A stretch of 64,000 nucleotides of DNA from JADJXM01 sp937967285 (GTDB lineage Bacteria > Acidobacteriota > Blastocatellia > RBC074): contig JBFWQI010000006.1 in the NCBI GenBank assembly GCA_050249535.1, positions 62,001-126,000 of the forward strand, in the 5' to 3' direction. Made by a program: the position numbers and the translations under genes. Below, one piece after another: positions 1-9,634 of this stretch. Within the stretch, counting starts at the first letter, position 1. Every line of letters begins with the position of its first letter. The notes beneath the pieces are model-generated. The model ran no database searches, was not told the origin of the DNA, and was given only the letters and a program-made list of their open reading frames with translations.

Positions 1-112
1 CCGGCGCCTGTTCGAGAACCTCGAAACCCAGTATGTCGCGGTAAAACGCCAGCGCGGCAGGCATGTCGAAGACCTGCAGGAGCGGCGCGCCGCCTCGAAT
101 CTCAATCGCCAT
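1..112 (-). CDS. VOC-family (glyoxalase/bleomycin-resistance-like) protein, 3' part outside window
   Basis: Only the first 37 codons are present, read leftward from an ATG at 112. The peptide contains APLLQVFDMPAALAFYRDIL followed by GFEVLEQ. This is the typical first beta-alpha unit of vicinal-oxygen-chelate proteins (the xxV.D...A..FY...LGFE pattern). It lies 17 bp downstream of the stop of the large macroglobulin gene on the same strand, so the two could be co-transcribed. The substrate cannot be assigned because the metal-binding residues lie outside the window. Confidence 0.75.
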   Translation of the reverse strand, partial: MAIEIRGGAPLLQVFDMPAALAFYRDILGFEVLEQAP

Positions 113-129
113 TTCTCTACCTCCCGAGA

Positions 130-3100
130 CTATTCGATGATCACACGGGTCGAACCGCTGCGCCCGAAGGTCTCCGGCGCATACATCTCCTCCGCCTTCG
201 CCGGCGCAACCTGAAAAATACCCGGCGTCGTCGTGCGAGCGTAATAAACGTACGTGTAGATGCCTCCGGGAAGCTCCGTTGTGAACGCCTCGACCCGGTC
301 GTCGCGCATGTTCTGATGCTCGAACCACCGCCTCCAGCGGAGATCACCCTCCGGCAGATCCTCTGTCGTCGCCAATTCGGGATTTAACGCCTCGAAGCCT
401 GCCGGCAGCGGATCGACCAGCGCGACGTGGTAGCGGCTGCTCAGAGCAACCATAGACAGTCGCACGCGGACCCGCGCGCCCGCCCGGATCCTCCATGTGC
501 CGTCCTCCTCGCGTTGAACGTCAGCCGGATCATCCACCGCCTCATATGTCCGCGTGACCGTGAAACCGGCATCCGCCGCGTCGAGCCGTAGAGTCTGAGG
601 CGCATACCGCAGGCCCATGCGATAGTACAACCGTCCCCTGCCCTCCTTCGCCAGCACCACATCCCGAGGCGTATGATTATCCCCCAGCACGCTCATCGGA
701 ATACTGATTCGGCGGAATTCCACGCTTCGCCCCCTGAACTCGCCATTCCCGGCATAGGCCTCGCCGAACCACGCACGTGCGATGAAATCCGGCGCCTCCT
801 TTTCGTAAGTCTGAAAATACCTGTCGAGGGCCAGAAGCGCGAATGCGTTCTCCTGGGTATTCATCCAGCGACCGCGCTTGCGATGTGCCAACAGCCCGCG
901 CGCCAGTTTCGGGATCAGGCTGTTGCCGGGATCGGCCTCAATCAACCCGCCGAGCAGGACAGCATCGGTCCGCCGGTCGGAGTGGAGGATCAGATGGGCC
1001 CCCTCACCGTAAGAAGTCGTGAAACTCGCCGCCCCCGCCCTCTCGACAGCTCTCGAATTGATTATCCGATAGATCCCGGCAACCTCAGCCTTTGCAGGCT
1101 CGTCGCCCGCAAGCCCCGGCAGCAGCCAGCCCAGCGCCTCCAGCGGATAAGCCTCCAATCCGCCCGCTTTGCGGATCTCATCCAGAACCTTGAGCGTCAC
1201 ATCTTCTCCCATCTGCATGCGTACATAGAGCGAGTAGGCTGTCAGCGAGAGGCGCAGACTCTCCGGGTAATCCGATGGGATATGCTCATCGATCTCTTTA
1301 AGGTATTCGGCCGCGCTTTTCAGCATCTCGGCCGGCACGCTGACTCCTTTCTCCCTGGCCCGCTGCAGCGCGTGAGTTACATGGATAGAAAGATACGGCC
1401 ATGAAGTCTCGCCGCTGCGCCAGAACCCGAACCCGCCGTCGGAGTTCTGCATGCCGGCCAGCCTGCGGATGTCATTCATCAACGATCGGTCGACGGTTGC
1501 CTGATCTGGCAACCCCTTGAGGGCGAATGCATCGAGCGTATCCCGCACGGCCAGATTCGCGAGGATCCTCGATGAGATCTGTTCCGCGCACTCGAACGGA
1601 TATGTCTGCAGGTAGAGCGCCGCATCCGTCAGCGACTGCAGTTGAGTAGACGAAGTCGTGATCTCGAGCCCACCGAAATCTCGAATCGCCCCCTTCGGAG
1701 CGCGAACCCGCTGCTTGATCGCCCCGTTATCGATCTCGCCGTAGACGGCGACGGTCTCGGTCGTGGCTGGGGTCAGGACGGGTATTTCGATTTCGGCCGC
1801 GTCGGAGCGAGAACCCGAGCTCGCTATCGCCTGAAATCGCGCGATTCCGGGCATCACCGTCCCGGCGGGAAAGCGCACCTCGACCCGTTCATCGGCCGGC
1901 ACCGTCACGCGCCTCCCCGCCGTCGCCGAGCCATCGGAATTCCGCTTCTCGAAAAATATGAAGTTCGATGCACGCACAGCCAGATCGACGGTCATCGGTC
2001 TGCCCGTCTGATTCTGAATCACCACAGGCAGCTCGAACCGATCGCCGTAATTCAAAAACCTCGGCGCCGACGGCCTGACCATCAACGGCAGCCGCGCAGT
2101 GATCGATGATTCGGCGATCCCGAAGCTGTTCTCTCCGGCAGCCGCGATCGCCATCACCCGATAACGCGTCAGATTATCAGGCAGTTTGACCGACACCGTC
2201 GCACGACCGGAGGCGTCGGTTATGACAGCAGCAGCGAAAGCAGCCAGCGGATTGAAATCGATCCGGGTTTTGATCTCTTTTACCGAGACCGTATAGCCCA
2301 TCTCGCATGCAGCCATTCCGCCACCCATGCCGGCTGAGAGAAGCACCCCTTGCGATACAGACACCAGGTCGTTTTGCGCCAGCAATTCGGTCGCCTGTGC
2401 CGGATCGAGGTTATTTCGCGAATGTTGCTCATACACGAACATATCCCTCTTACGGTAGAGTGTATCGACGGGATGGATCAGCCTGTAATCGGTCAACGAG
2501 AGGACCGCCTCATCGACTACGATCAGAGTCACCTCACTGCCCGCCACCGGGCGCCCTTCGGCGTTCCTGACTGTAACCGCAACGGACGTACTGCCTCCCG
2601 GCTCCAGGTCCTTCACACGAGGCGTGGCCGTGACGGTGAGCTTCCGTCCGACCGGCGGGACAGCCAGATCTATCTGCCCGGTAGCGAAGGCCGGTCGCTG
2701 TGGCAGGTTTTCAAGCCGATTACCATCTTCATCGGTCCGCCAGGTTTCACCCACCAAATCGACCCTGACGATGATATTCGGAATATATTTTTCCTCGATC
2801 GGAATACGCAGCGTGTAGGAACCGGACTCGACTCTGAAACGCCCGGTGGTCACGATGCCTCCGCGTATCAGGGTCACCAGCCCCTCTGCCGGCGCGAATG
2901 GCGCCTGGACCAGAATTTCAGCGGTCTCCCCGCTGCGATATTCTTTCCTGTCCGGAATCAGCTCGATCTTCTCCTGAGCAGGAGAATGCGAAGTCTTGTA
3001 ACTGCCCCCTCCCGAGACCCAGAGGGTCAACTCGCTCTGATTACACCTCTCCTGATCGTCCAGAATATCCGCGGTGATTCGATACCGGCCTCCGAGGTTC

Positions 3101-6100
3101 GCAGCAAACCGGCAGATAACAGGATCAGTCATCGATTTGACGACGCAGGTCTGAGGATCACTCTCGCGCTCACGCCATTGCTCCTTCTCGTACTTCCAAT
3201 CGACTCGAACTGCGCGCATCCTGATCTCGCGATTTTGGACAGTTGTTCCGTCAAGATCCGTGACGATCGATTCGACGACCAGATCGCTGCCTCGCTCCAC
3301 AAACAGTTTCCGGCTGCGCAATCCGACATAAAGATCCGCCGGATGAACGAGGAAGGCCGTCGAACCGGCCAGGTTCTGGCGGTTGACATCCTCGACTCTG
3401 CCCAGCACATAGACCATGCTCGGCCGCGGCGGATCGACCGAATCAAAATCTATTCGCAGCCGTTGCCTGCCGTCGGCATCCGTCCGTCCTTCGTGCTCCT
3501 CGGAATCGCCGCTCTCACTCGATTCCGACCACCAGGGTATCCACTTGCCGAAAGTGAAATCGCTCCGATTCGGCGGAGTGAAATTAGTGGGATCGGTATT
3601 GACCGTCCAGGCGACCTCGCTGTCGGGCAGAGCGCCGCCGGTGTAATACCCTGCCGCGAGAGCCACCTCTGCATGACCGCCGACGAAATACGGTCCCTCG
3701 CCGGCCGTCACCCTGACTTCGAACTCGGGCCGGCGAAATTCCTGAACCTGGAACCCATGCTCGTATTCGAGACCGCCCAGGCGCTCTTTGTCGCCGTCCG
3801 CGATCATCCGCAGAGTCACTCGACCCGGATTGACGGTTGCCGGCAGATTCAGCATCAGATCGAAACCGCCCAACGGAGACAGCAGCACTGTTCCCGATTT
3901 AATTTCATTTTCCTGCACGTCTTTCAGGACGAACTGCAATCGACGATCAATCCCCCTCGCCAGTCCGATGTCACCGAGCGGACTCGAATCCGACCGTCGA
4001 ACCCAGCCCTTGATGCGGACATCCTCCCCGGGACGATAAATTCCGCGATCGTCGATCACGTGCCAGAGCAGCGAGTCTTTTCGCGGCCTCTGCTTCCAAT
4101 TCCATCCGGGGTTAAGCGGGAGCCTCTCTGCCGTCAGGATCACCGTGTCCTGCCCTTTGCTCGCGACGATCACCCTGCCTTCATCTCCGGCAGGCAGATC
4201 AAACCTCACCGTGCCGTTGGAAGAACTCATAGCCGGCGCAGGAAGAAGCGATCCCCCGACCGGCGAATCCTTGATCATATCGATGCTCACGCCCTCGAGC
4301 GGTCGCCCGTCCTTCAGTGAATTCGCCCAGACGATCAGCGAATCCCTGTCGGAAAATGCGTCGAGCGCAATGCCCGTCGATTGAATCCATCTGACGATGA
4401 AGAGCGGACCGTAATAGGTCGTCACGTTGATCGTCGGTTCGACGATCAGCAGCGCATGGCCGAGGTCGTTTTTGAGCGCGGGCGCCAGATCGAGATGCGT
4501 CACCGTGATTTCGTCGGGTCGCGCGTCGACCTGAAACGTCTGATCGACAACCAGCCGACCGATCTCTGGAAACGGGGACGGTTCCTTTCGCTCCCTCAGT
4601 TTATCGGCCCGGGCGCGGAGCGCATCGGAGTAGGCCCCGAAATCGTCCGGTCCGACTGCATAAAGCCTGACCTTGAAGCTATCGTGATTGACGCTGTAGA
4701 CGGGAATGCGCTTCCGCCCCGTCGGATCCAGCACCACCATCCCGTCTCGTCCCGGAACGTTGAGGCCCGGCTCCATTCCCGACGTCTCCAATGCCAGCTC
4801 GATATCCCGTCCCAGCTCCTGCCCGTGTATGTCTCTGATCCGACCGCTGATCGTGATTGCATATTTCGTCCGCGGCAGGGATTCCGCCCGAATATGGATG
4901 AACCCGTCGTACATTCGCGAAATCACGGTTTCAGGAATCGCCGGCCGGATTCGAATCAGGCCCTCATCGAAATCCTCTGCGATCGGGTTATTGAACTTCA
5001 GTCGCCAGAAATCGCCGGGGCCGCACTCACCGCCCTTCGGATTCCAGCCGCAATTGAAATCTACCAGCTCCAGCGGTGAATGTGTCTTGAAAGAGTAGAG
5101 CTGGGTCTCCGTTGTGCTCAGCGGCCCCTCGGCCGAAGGTAGCCCGGGAGCGATCTCGACCGTGAAGTTTGTGCCCGTCGGAAGCGCGGCATTTCCCGTC
5201 TGACGATCAAGCCGCAACGCGATCCAGCGCCCTGGCGACGCCGTTTTCACGACCTCCGCAATCACTTTATCAGCCTCGATCTCTTCCCTTGTCGCCTGTC
5301 TGATCGCCCATTCCCTGTCGCCCGATCTGAGTCGAATCCTGCTTGCCAGAGCCGCCGCATCGATCCGCTGATCGAACTCAAGGTAGAGCACCGGATCGCG
5401 CGTCACCGACTGGCCGTCGGGGAGCCCATTCACCAGTCTCGGCGGCGTTGTAACGAACTCCCAGCTCATCGCTTCTGACAGCTCATTACCCAGAACCGAC
5501 TTGATTCCTGCCGGGACTTCGACACGGTATCTCGTAGCCATCGGAAACTGCCGATCCGGCTCGAAGATCAACGTCGTGGTCCCGATCCATCGCCACCTTC
5601 CCGACGGTTCCGGGGTCAGCCTGACCGGCACTTCGCCCGACAGGTAATCTCGCGACTCCGCCAGTTCGATCATCGGCTGAGAAAACGTGACGCTCAAAAA
5701 CGGAGCGGCACCGATCTCCGGCGTATACCTGACGATACGTAACGGTTGCGACGTAAACGGCGCGGCATCCTGACGCTCAACCGGCGGGAAGGCCAGGATC
5801 TCGCCCGTCCGCGGAGGCGGAAGCGAACGGTCGCGCATAGAAAACGTGGCCCGATCTTCCGGATCCTGTCTCAACGGCCCGGCGCGCCGCAATAAACGTG
5901 CGACCTCATCCGCCGGCAGATCCTCGACCGGGCGGCGATCAGCTTTACGGCGTGGCAACTTACTCTCCTGCGCCTGCGCCTCGCTCAATCTGATTCTGAG
6001 ACCGCTTTCCTGACCATTTGCGCTGATATAAAAAAAGTACGGGAGAATAAGCAGACATGTCAGAAATAGACATATGCCTGCCGTCCTGATCGCATGCTTC

Positions 6101-6102
6101 AT
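130..6102 (-). CDS. Bacterial alpha-2-macroglobulin family protein (about 1990 aa)
   Basis: A very large exported protein of the alpha-2-macroglobulin family, which traps proteases through a bait region and an internal thioester in the periplasm. The thioester motif is intact: PFECAEQ near residue 1505. Upstream are MG-type beta domains, a typical NLTRYRVMAIAA segment before the thioester region, and a C-terminal beta domain. I prefer the ATG at 6102 because it gives the hydrophobic leader MKHAIRTAGICLFLTCLLIL and has a GAGG about 9 nt upstream. ATG 6135 and TTG 6141 are in-frame alternatives. No clear lipobox is present, so it may be anchored by the uncleaved leader or be soluble. Bacterial relatives often sit beside pbpC (penicillin-binding protein 1C), which is not seen here. 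Confidence 0.93.
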   Translation of the reverse strand: MKHAIRTAGICLFLTCLLILPYFFYISANGQESGLRIRLSEAQAQESKLPRRKADRRPVEDLPADEVARLLRRAGPLRQDPEDRATFSMRDRSLPPPRTGEILAFPPVERQDAAPFTSQPLRIVRYTPEIGAAPFLSVTFSQPMIELAESRDYLSGEVPVRLTPEPSGRWRWIGTTTLIFEPDRQFPMATRYRVEVPAGIKSVLGNELSEAMSWEFVTTPPRLVNGLPDGQSVTRDPVLYLEFDQRIDAAALASRIRLRSGDREWAIRQATREEIEADKVIAEVVKTASPGRWIALRLDRQTGNAALPTGTNFTVEIAPGLPSAEGPLSTTETQLYSFKTHSPLELVDFNCGWNPKGGECGPGDFWRLKFNNPIAEDFDEGLIRIRPAIPETVISRMYDGFIHIRAESLPRTKYAITISGRIRDIHGQELGRDIELALETSGMEPGLNVPGRDGMVVLDPTGRKRIPVYSVNHDSFKVRLYAVGPDDFGAYSDALRARADKLRERKEPSPFPEIGRLVVDQTFQVDARPDEITVTHLDLAPALKNDLGHALLIVEPTINVTTYYGPLFIVRWIQSTGIALDAFSDRDSLIVWANSLKDGRPLEGVSIDMIKDSPVGGSLLPAPAMSSSNGTVRFDLPAGDEGRVIVASKGQDTVILTAERLPLNPGWNWKQRPRKDSLLWHVIDDRGIYRPGEDVRIKGWVRRSDSSPLGDIGLARGIDRRLQFVLKDVQENEIKSGTVLLSPLGGFDLMLNLPATVNPGRVTLRMIADGDKERLGGLEYEHGFQVQEFRRPEFEVRVTAGEGPYFVGGHAEVALAAGYYTGGALPDSEVAWTVNTDPTNFTPPNRSDFTFGKWIPWWSESSESGDSEEHEGRTDADGRQRLRIDFDSVDPPRPSMVYVLGRVEDVNRQNLAGSTAFLVHPADLYVGLRSRKLFVERGSDLVVESIVTDLDGTTVQNREIRMRAVRVDWKYEKEQWRERESDPQTCVVKSMTDPVICRFAANLGGRYRITADILDDQERCNQSELTLWVSGGGSYKTSHSPAQEKIELIPDRKEYRSGETAEILVQAPFAPAEGLVTLIRGGIVTTGRFRVESGSYTLRIPIEEKYIPNIIVRVDLVGETWRTDEDGNRLENLPQRPAFATGQIDLAVPPVGRKLTVTATPRVKDLEPGGSTSVAVTVRNAEGRPVAGSEVTLIVVDEAVLSLTDYRLIHPVDTLYRKRDMFVYEQHSRNNLDPAQATELLAQNDLVSVSQGVLLSAGMGGGMAACEMGYTVSVKEIKTRIDFNPLAAFAAAVITDASGRATVSVKLPDNLTRYRVMAIAAAGENSFGIAESSITARLPLMVRPSAPRFLNYGDRFELPVVIQNQTGRPMTVDLAVRASNFIFFEKRNSDGSATAGRRVTVPADERVEVRFPAGTVMPGIARFQAIASSGSRSDAAEIEIPVLTPATTETVAVYGEIDNGAIKQRVRAPKGAIRDFGGLEITTSSTQLQSLTDAALYLQTYPFECAEQISSRILANLAVRDTLDAFALKGLPDQATVDRSLMNDIRRLAGMQNSDGGFGFWRSGETSWPYLSIHVTHALQRAREKGVSVPAEMLKSAAEYLKEIDEHIPSDYPESLRLSLTAYSLYVRMQMGEDVTLKVLDEIRKAGGLEAYPLEALGWLLPGLAGDEPAKAEVAGIYRIINSRAVERAGAASFTTSYGEGAHLILHSDRRTDAVLLGGLIEADPGNSLIPKLARGLLAHRKRGRWMNTQENAFALLALDRYFQTYEKEAPDFIARAWFGEAYAGNGEFRGRSVEFRRISIPMSVLGDNHTPRDVVLAKEGRGRLYYRMGLRYAPQTLRLDAADAGFTVTRTYEAVDDPADVQREEDGTWRIRAGARVRVRLSMVALSSRYHVALVDPLPAGFEALNPELATTEDLPEGDLRWRRWFEHQNMRDDRVEAFTTELPGGIYTYVYYARTTTPGIFQVAPAKAEEMYAPETFGRSGSTRVIIE

Positions 6103-6247
6103 ACCCTGGACCTCGCGCATTAAACGCTCTTTCATTAACAATTCGGGCAGTTACGAGAGCCGGCTGTCATTGATTTGAACGATCAGACTTTTCAATTTTT
6201 GCGTTTGTTTGTGCTGAAATGAAAATTATGCGTCAGACCATTTGCCT

Positions 6248-7849
6248 TCATCCGCGCATCTTTCTGATACCCATGGATTGCAGGCGCGAGGCGAGAGTGG
6301 TCGCCTTTATCCCGAGCAACTCGGCCGCGCCGCCCGGGCCATAGATCTTCCAATCCGCCGCTTCCATCGCGGCCAGCAGATTGGCCCGGTATCGCGCATC
6401 CCATTCGGCCTGCGTCAGGAATGGGACGGAGTCTTCCCCGGCCACTGTCTGCAGCGTATCGGTCGTCGATTCGGGAAGTATCAGATCGAAATTCAAGGGT
6501 TGCGCGCCGCAACGCGACAGAATCATCGCCCGTTCGATCACATTCTGCAGTTCACGCACATTTCCGGGCCAGCCATAACTCTGCAGTGCGGCCATCTGCC
6601 TGTCAGACACCTGCAGCCTGCCGCAGCGGGCCTGCCCGGCGGCTTCCCTGATGAAATGGCTCACCAGCAGAGGAATGTCCTCGAGCCGATCACGCAGCGG
6701 AGGCAATTCAATCGGAAAAACACTCAACCGGAAGAACAGATCCTGTCGAAACAGCCCGGCTTCAACATCCCGACGCAGATCGCGGTTGGTGGCTGCGACG
6801 ATGCGGACATTCGTCCTTCGCGTTCTCTCTTCGCCGACGCGCTCAAAGGCCCCTTCCTGCAACACCCGCAACAACTTGCTTTGGAGATCCAGCGGGATTT
6901 CGCCGACTTCATCAAGAAAGAGCGTGCCGCCATCGGCAAGTTGAAATCGGCCGACGCGGTCACGAATCGCGCCGGTAAATGCGCCGCGAACGTGGCCGAA
7001 GAATTCGCTTTCAAACAGGTCCCTCGGAATGGAAGCGCAATTGACTTTGACCAGAGGCCCGTCGGCGCGCTGGCTGCGATCGTGAATGGCGCGCGCGATC
7101 AACTCCTTCCCCGTCCCGGACTCTCCCAGAATCAGGACGCCGGCCTCGCTCGGAGCTACCAGTGAGATCTGATCCTTCACCTTTTGAAGCGCCGCGCTCT
7201 GGCCGATGATCTCCCCGAAAGAACGTTCCTGTTTGACCTCCTCGCGCAGGTAGGCGTTCTCAAGCCTCAGTTGCTCACGCAGTTGTTCGATCTCGGTGAA
7301 GGCTCGGCTGTTGGCGATCGCAACCGCCGCGTGATCGGCGAACATGCGCAACCAGGCGAATTCATCCTCGGCCAATGTTTGCCGGCTGAAGATCGCCAGC
7401 ACGCCGAGGATCTCTCCGCGAAAAATCAGAGGCTGCCCTGCGAACGATTGAAGCCCTTCATGCTCGGCCCAGCGCGGACGGGCGATCCATGAACTCTCGC
7501 TGCGAAGATCCGCCAGTAGCAACGGCTCTCCGGTCGCCCCGATCTGACCGATCTTGCGGCTGCCCATCGGAATTCGTCTAAAGTCGCCATCGGTCCGCGA
7601 CCAATCCTCCAACCCCGACCTGGTCGGCTTCCCGGCGCTTGCCTTCAGATGCAGACACTCGGTCTGATCCAGACATTCCAGCCGCATCGGACACTTCGTG
7701 CAAATATCCCCCGCCCCCTTCAACCATAACCGCGCCAATGCCACCCCGGGCTGCGCCACCAGCCCGTCAACGATCTTCCTCAAAACTCTGTCAACGGAAA
7801 GCTCCTCGGCAATCGCCAGCGAAACCGCCTGTAATGATTCCAGTTCCAT
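6248..7849 (-). CDS. Sigma-54-dependent activator, GAF - AAA+ - Fis-type HTH (533 aa)
   Basis: Enhancer-binding activator of RNA polymerase-sigma54. An N-terminal GAF-like sensor (about 1-190) is followed by the AAA+ domain, with Walker A GESGTGKE near residue 245, the sigma-54 contact loop GAFTGA near 290 and the Walker B-like LFLDEVGEIP. It ends in a short Fis-type helix-turn-helix (AAELLGIKATTLASRLQSMG). The GAF domain carries four closely spaced cysteines in CTKCPMRLECLDQTEC around residues 50-65, a pattern suited to a metal, Fe-S or thiol redox sensor; this reading is inference. The gene is transcribed divergently from an AhpD-like gene that has a -24/-12 promoter and upstream palindromes, which makes that gene its obvious target. 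Confidence 0.95.
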   Translation of the reverse strand: MELESLQAVSLAIAEELSVDRVLRKIVDGLVAQPGVALARLWLKGAGDICTKCPMRLECLDQTECLHLKASAGKPTRSGLEDWSRTDGDFRRIPMGSRKIGQIGATGEPLLLADLRSESSWIARPRWAEHEGLQSFAGQPLIFRGEILGVLAIFSRQTLAEDEFAWLRMFADHAAVAIANSRAFTEIEQLREQLRLENAYLREEVKQERSFGEIIGQSAALQKVKDQISLVAPSEAGVLILGESGTGKELIARAIHDRSQRADGPLVKVNCASIPRDLFESEFFGHVRGAFTGAIRDRVGRFQLADGGTLFLDEVGEIPLDLQSKLLRVLQEGAFERVGEERTRRTNVRIVAATNRDLRRDVEAGLFRQDLFFRLSVFPIELPPLRDRLEDIPLLVSHFIREAAGQARCGRLQVSDRQMAALQSYGWPGNVRELQNVIERAMILSRCGAQPLNFDLILPESTTDTLQTVAGEDSVPFLTQAEWDARYRANLLAAMEAADWKIYGPGGAAELLGIKATTLASRLQSMGIRKMRG

Positions 7850-7861
7850 GACTCAAATCTA

Positions 7862-7875
7862 CACGAAAATTCGTG
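7862..7875. promoter_or_regulatory. Candidate activator-binding palindrome 1 (UAS)
   Basis: CACGAA-AA-TTCGTG, a perfect 6-bp inverted repeat with a 2-bp spacer, followed by ATTCGGAA. It lies in the divergent region about 120 bp upstream of the -24/-12 promoter, the usual range for enhancer sites of sigma-54 activators. Confidence 0.5.
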
Positions 7876-7901
7876 ATTCGGAACAGCAAATCTCGTTGAA
7901 T

Positions 7902-7915
7902 AACGTAATTTCGTG
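7902..7915. promoter_or_regulatory. Candidate activator-binding palindrome 2 (UAS)
   Basis: AACGTAATTTCGTG, an imperfect copy of the site at 7862 with the same 3' extension (GATCCGAA versus GATTCGGAA). The two copies start 40 bp apart, about four helical turns, so they would face the same side of the DNA. Confidence 0.45.
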
Positions 7916-7982
7916 ATCCGAAGAGAACGCAAAGATCGCCACAACTTCTTTACTCTCAGACAGATACTCACCTGAAAGCGAA

Positions 7983-7998
7983 TGGCACGTAGAATGCA
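7983..7998 (+). promoter_or_regulatory. Sigma-54 (-24/-12) promoter of the AhpD-like gene
   Basis: TGGCACGTAGAATGCA matches the sigma-54 consensus TGGCACG-N4-TTGCA at all but one position, with the correct spacing of the GG and GC doublets. Transcription would start near 8009, upstream of both candidate start codons (8034 and 8100). The adjacent divergent gene encodes a sigma-54 activator, which strongly supports function. Confidence 0.75.
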
Positions 7999-8099
7999 GT
8001 TCATCCCATCATAAGGAAGCAGGAGCGATCAGCATGGCAAAGCGCCGAAAAGTGCTGAGGCTCGGGCTCCGACAAACGGAATCAAACAGGAGAAGAGAA

Positions 8100-8651
8100 A
8101 TGCCGAGAATAGAAGCGATCGATCCGAAGGAAGCTACGGGTAAGGCCAGGGAATTACTGGACGGAGTGAAGGCGAAAATCGGGTCAGTGCCCAATCTGAT
8201 GCGCACCTTCGCAAATTCGCCGGCCGCGCTGGAAGGTTATTTGAACTTCAGCGGCGCGCTCGGCAGTGGTTCCCTGAGCGCCAGGTTGCGCGAACAGATC
8301 GCGCTTGCCGTCGCGGATGCCAACAACTGCGAGTACTGTCTGTCGGCGCATACCGCCATCGGCAAGATGGTCGGGCTGAACGAAAACGAACTCATCGCCA
8401 GTCGTCGGGCGCACTCAACCGATGCGAGGACGGATGCGGCTCTGAAATTCGCCCATCAGATCGTCGTCAAACGCGGCGAGGTGCTGGACAGCGAGGTGCA
8501 GGCGGTGCGCGAGGCGGGCTACAACGACGGCGAAATCGTCGAGATCGTCGCCAATGTGGCGCTCAATATCTTCACCAACTATTTCAACCATATCGCCCAG
8601 ACCACGGTCGACTTCCCGAAAGTTAAACTGGGGGCGTCCCAGACCAGTTAA
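8100..8651 (+). CDS. AhpD-like / carboxymuconolactone decarboxylase-family peroxidase-related protein (183 aa)
   Basis: All-helical protein of the AhpD/CMD superfamily. The catalytic CxxC-His signature is present as NNCEYCLSAH near residue 80, as in alkylhydroperoxidases that use a vicinal dithiol to reduce peroxides. ATG 8100 is preceded by AGGAGAAGAG. An in-frame ATG at 8034 would add 22 basic residues unlike the family N-terminus, so 8100 is preferred. The sigma-54 promoter at 7983 and the divergent Cys-rich GAF activator suggest induction by an oxidative or related signal. A PNPOx-like flavoprotein gene follows downstream. Confidence 0.9.
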   Translation: MPRIEAIDPKEATGKARELLDGVKAKIGSVPNLMRTFANSPAALEGYLNFSGALGSGSLSARLREQIALAVADANNCEYCLSAHTAIGKMVGLNENELIASRRAHSTDARTDAALKFAHQIVVKRGEVLDSEVQAVREAGYNDGEIVEIVANVALNIFTNYFNHIAQTTVDFPKVKLGASQTS

Positions 8652-8680
8652 CAGACAGCACTGGTAATCGATCGAAGCAC

Positions 8681-8895
<215 letters not shown>

Positions 8896-8921
8896 GCGCC
8901 TTATTTCAGACAGGAGCAACC

Positions 8922-9590
8922 ATGGCGAAAAATTACGCCGAGATCGCCTTTACGGACAGCGTCAAAGCGCAGCAGGATAAAAACGGCTCACGGCGCTCCT
9001 ATGCCCGCATGGAAGCACAGACACGCGGCACCGAACTGAGCTTCGTCGAAGCGGATTTCATCGCCGAACGCGACGGCTTTTACCTCTCCACTGTGGGAGA
9101 GAACGGCTATCCTTACGTGCAATTCCGAGGCGGCCCGAAGGGTTTTCTGAAAGTGATCGACGGCCGGACGCTGGCCTTCGCCGATTTTCGCGGCAACCTT
9201 CAATACATCAGCACAGGCAATCTGACGCACAACGATAAAGCGGCGCTGATCCTGATGGACTACGCGAACCGTCAGCGCATGAAGATTTACGCGCGGATCG
9301 AAGTCATCGAGGCATCGCAGTCGCCGGATCTCATCGCGCAACTGAGGGATCCCGACTATCAGGCGCAGATCGAACGAGCGATACTCATCCACGTCGAGGC
9401 ATTCGACTGGAACTGTCCGCAGCACATCACTCAACGTTACACGCTGGAAGAGATTCGCGAACTCAACGCGCCCCTCTACGAGCACGTGGCAAGGCTCGAA
9501 GCCGAGGTGGAGCGACTGAAGGCGAAACTGTCCGGTAATTCAAAAAACGATCATCCGATTCAGGAGTCCGAGAGTCGATATCGCGATTGA
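8922..9590 (+). CDS. Pyridoxamine 5'-phosphate oxidase-family (FMN split-barrel) protein (222 aa)
   Basis: The central part reads FYLSTVGENGYPYVQFRGGP followed by a GFLKVID strand and a TGNLTHNDKAALILMDY segment. This is characteristic of the flavin-binding split-barrel proteins annotated as pyridoxamine 5'-phosphate oxidase family. These are usually FMN or F420 reductases or oxidases of unknown substrate rather than true PdxH. The C-terminus is a short helical or coiled segment rich in E and K. ATG 8922 has AGGAG 7 nt upstream. It follows the sigma-54-controlled AhpD-like gene on the same strand, so the two probably form one redox module, although a 215-bp palindrome separates them. Confidence 0.88.
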   Translation: MAKNYAEIAFTDSVKAQQDKNGSRRSYARMEAQTRGTELSFVEADFIAERDGFYLSTVGENGYPYVQFRGGPKGFLKVIDGRTLAFADFRGNLQYISTGNLTHNDKAALILMDYANRQRMKIYARIEVIEASQSPDLIAQLRDPDYQAQIERAILIHVEAFDWNCPQHITQRYTLEEIRELNAPLYEHVARLEAEVERLKAKLSGNSKNDHPIQESESRYRD

Positions 9591-9634
9591 AATTGTTTGT
9601 TGCGAATCTCTACCCGGGAAAATATGATACGGGT

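Noticed and set aside
2350..4320. Long plus-strand ORF (656 codons) opposite the macroglobulin gene
   Set aside because: Antisense shadow of a GC-rich gene: arginine/proline/serine-rich with no family pattern, while the minus strand has the thioester motif and domain structure.
8034..8099. Upstream ATG start of the AhpD-like protein
   Set aside because: The added 22 residues are basic and unlike the family, while ATG 8100 has a strong AGGAG-type ribosome-binding site.
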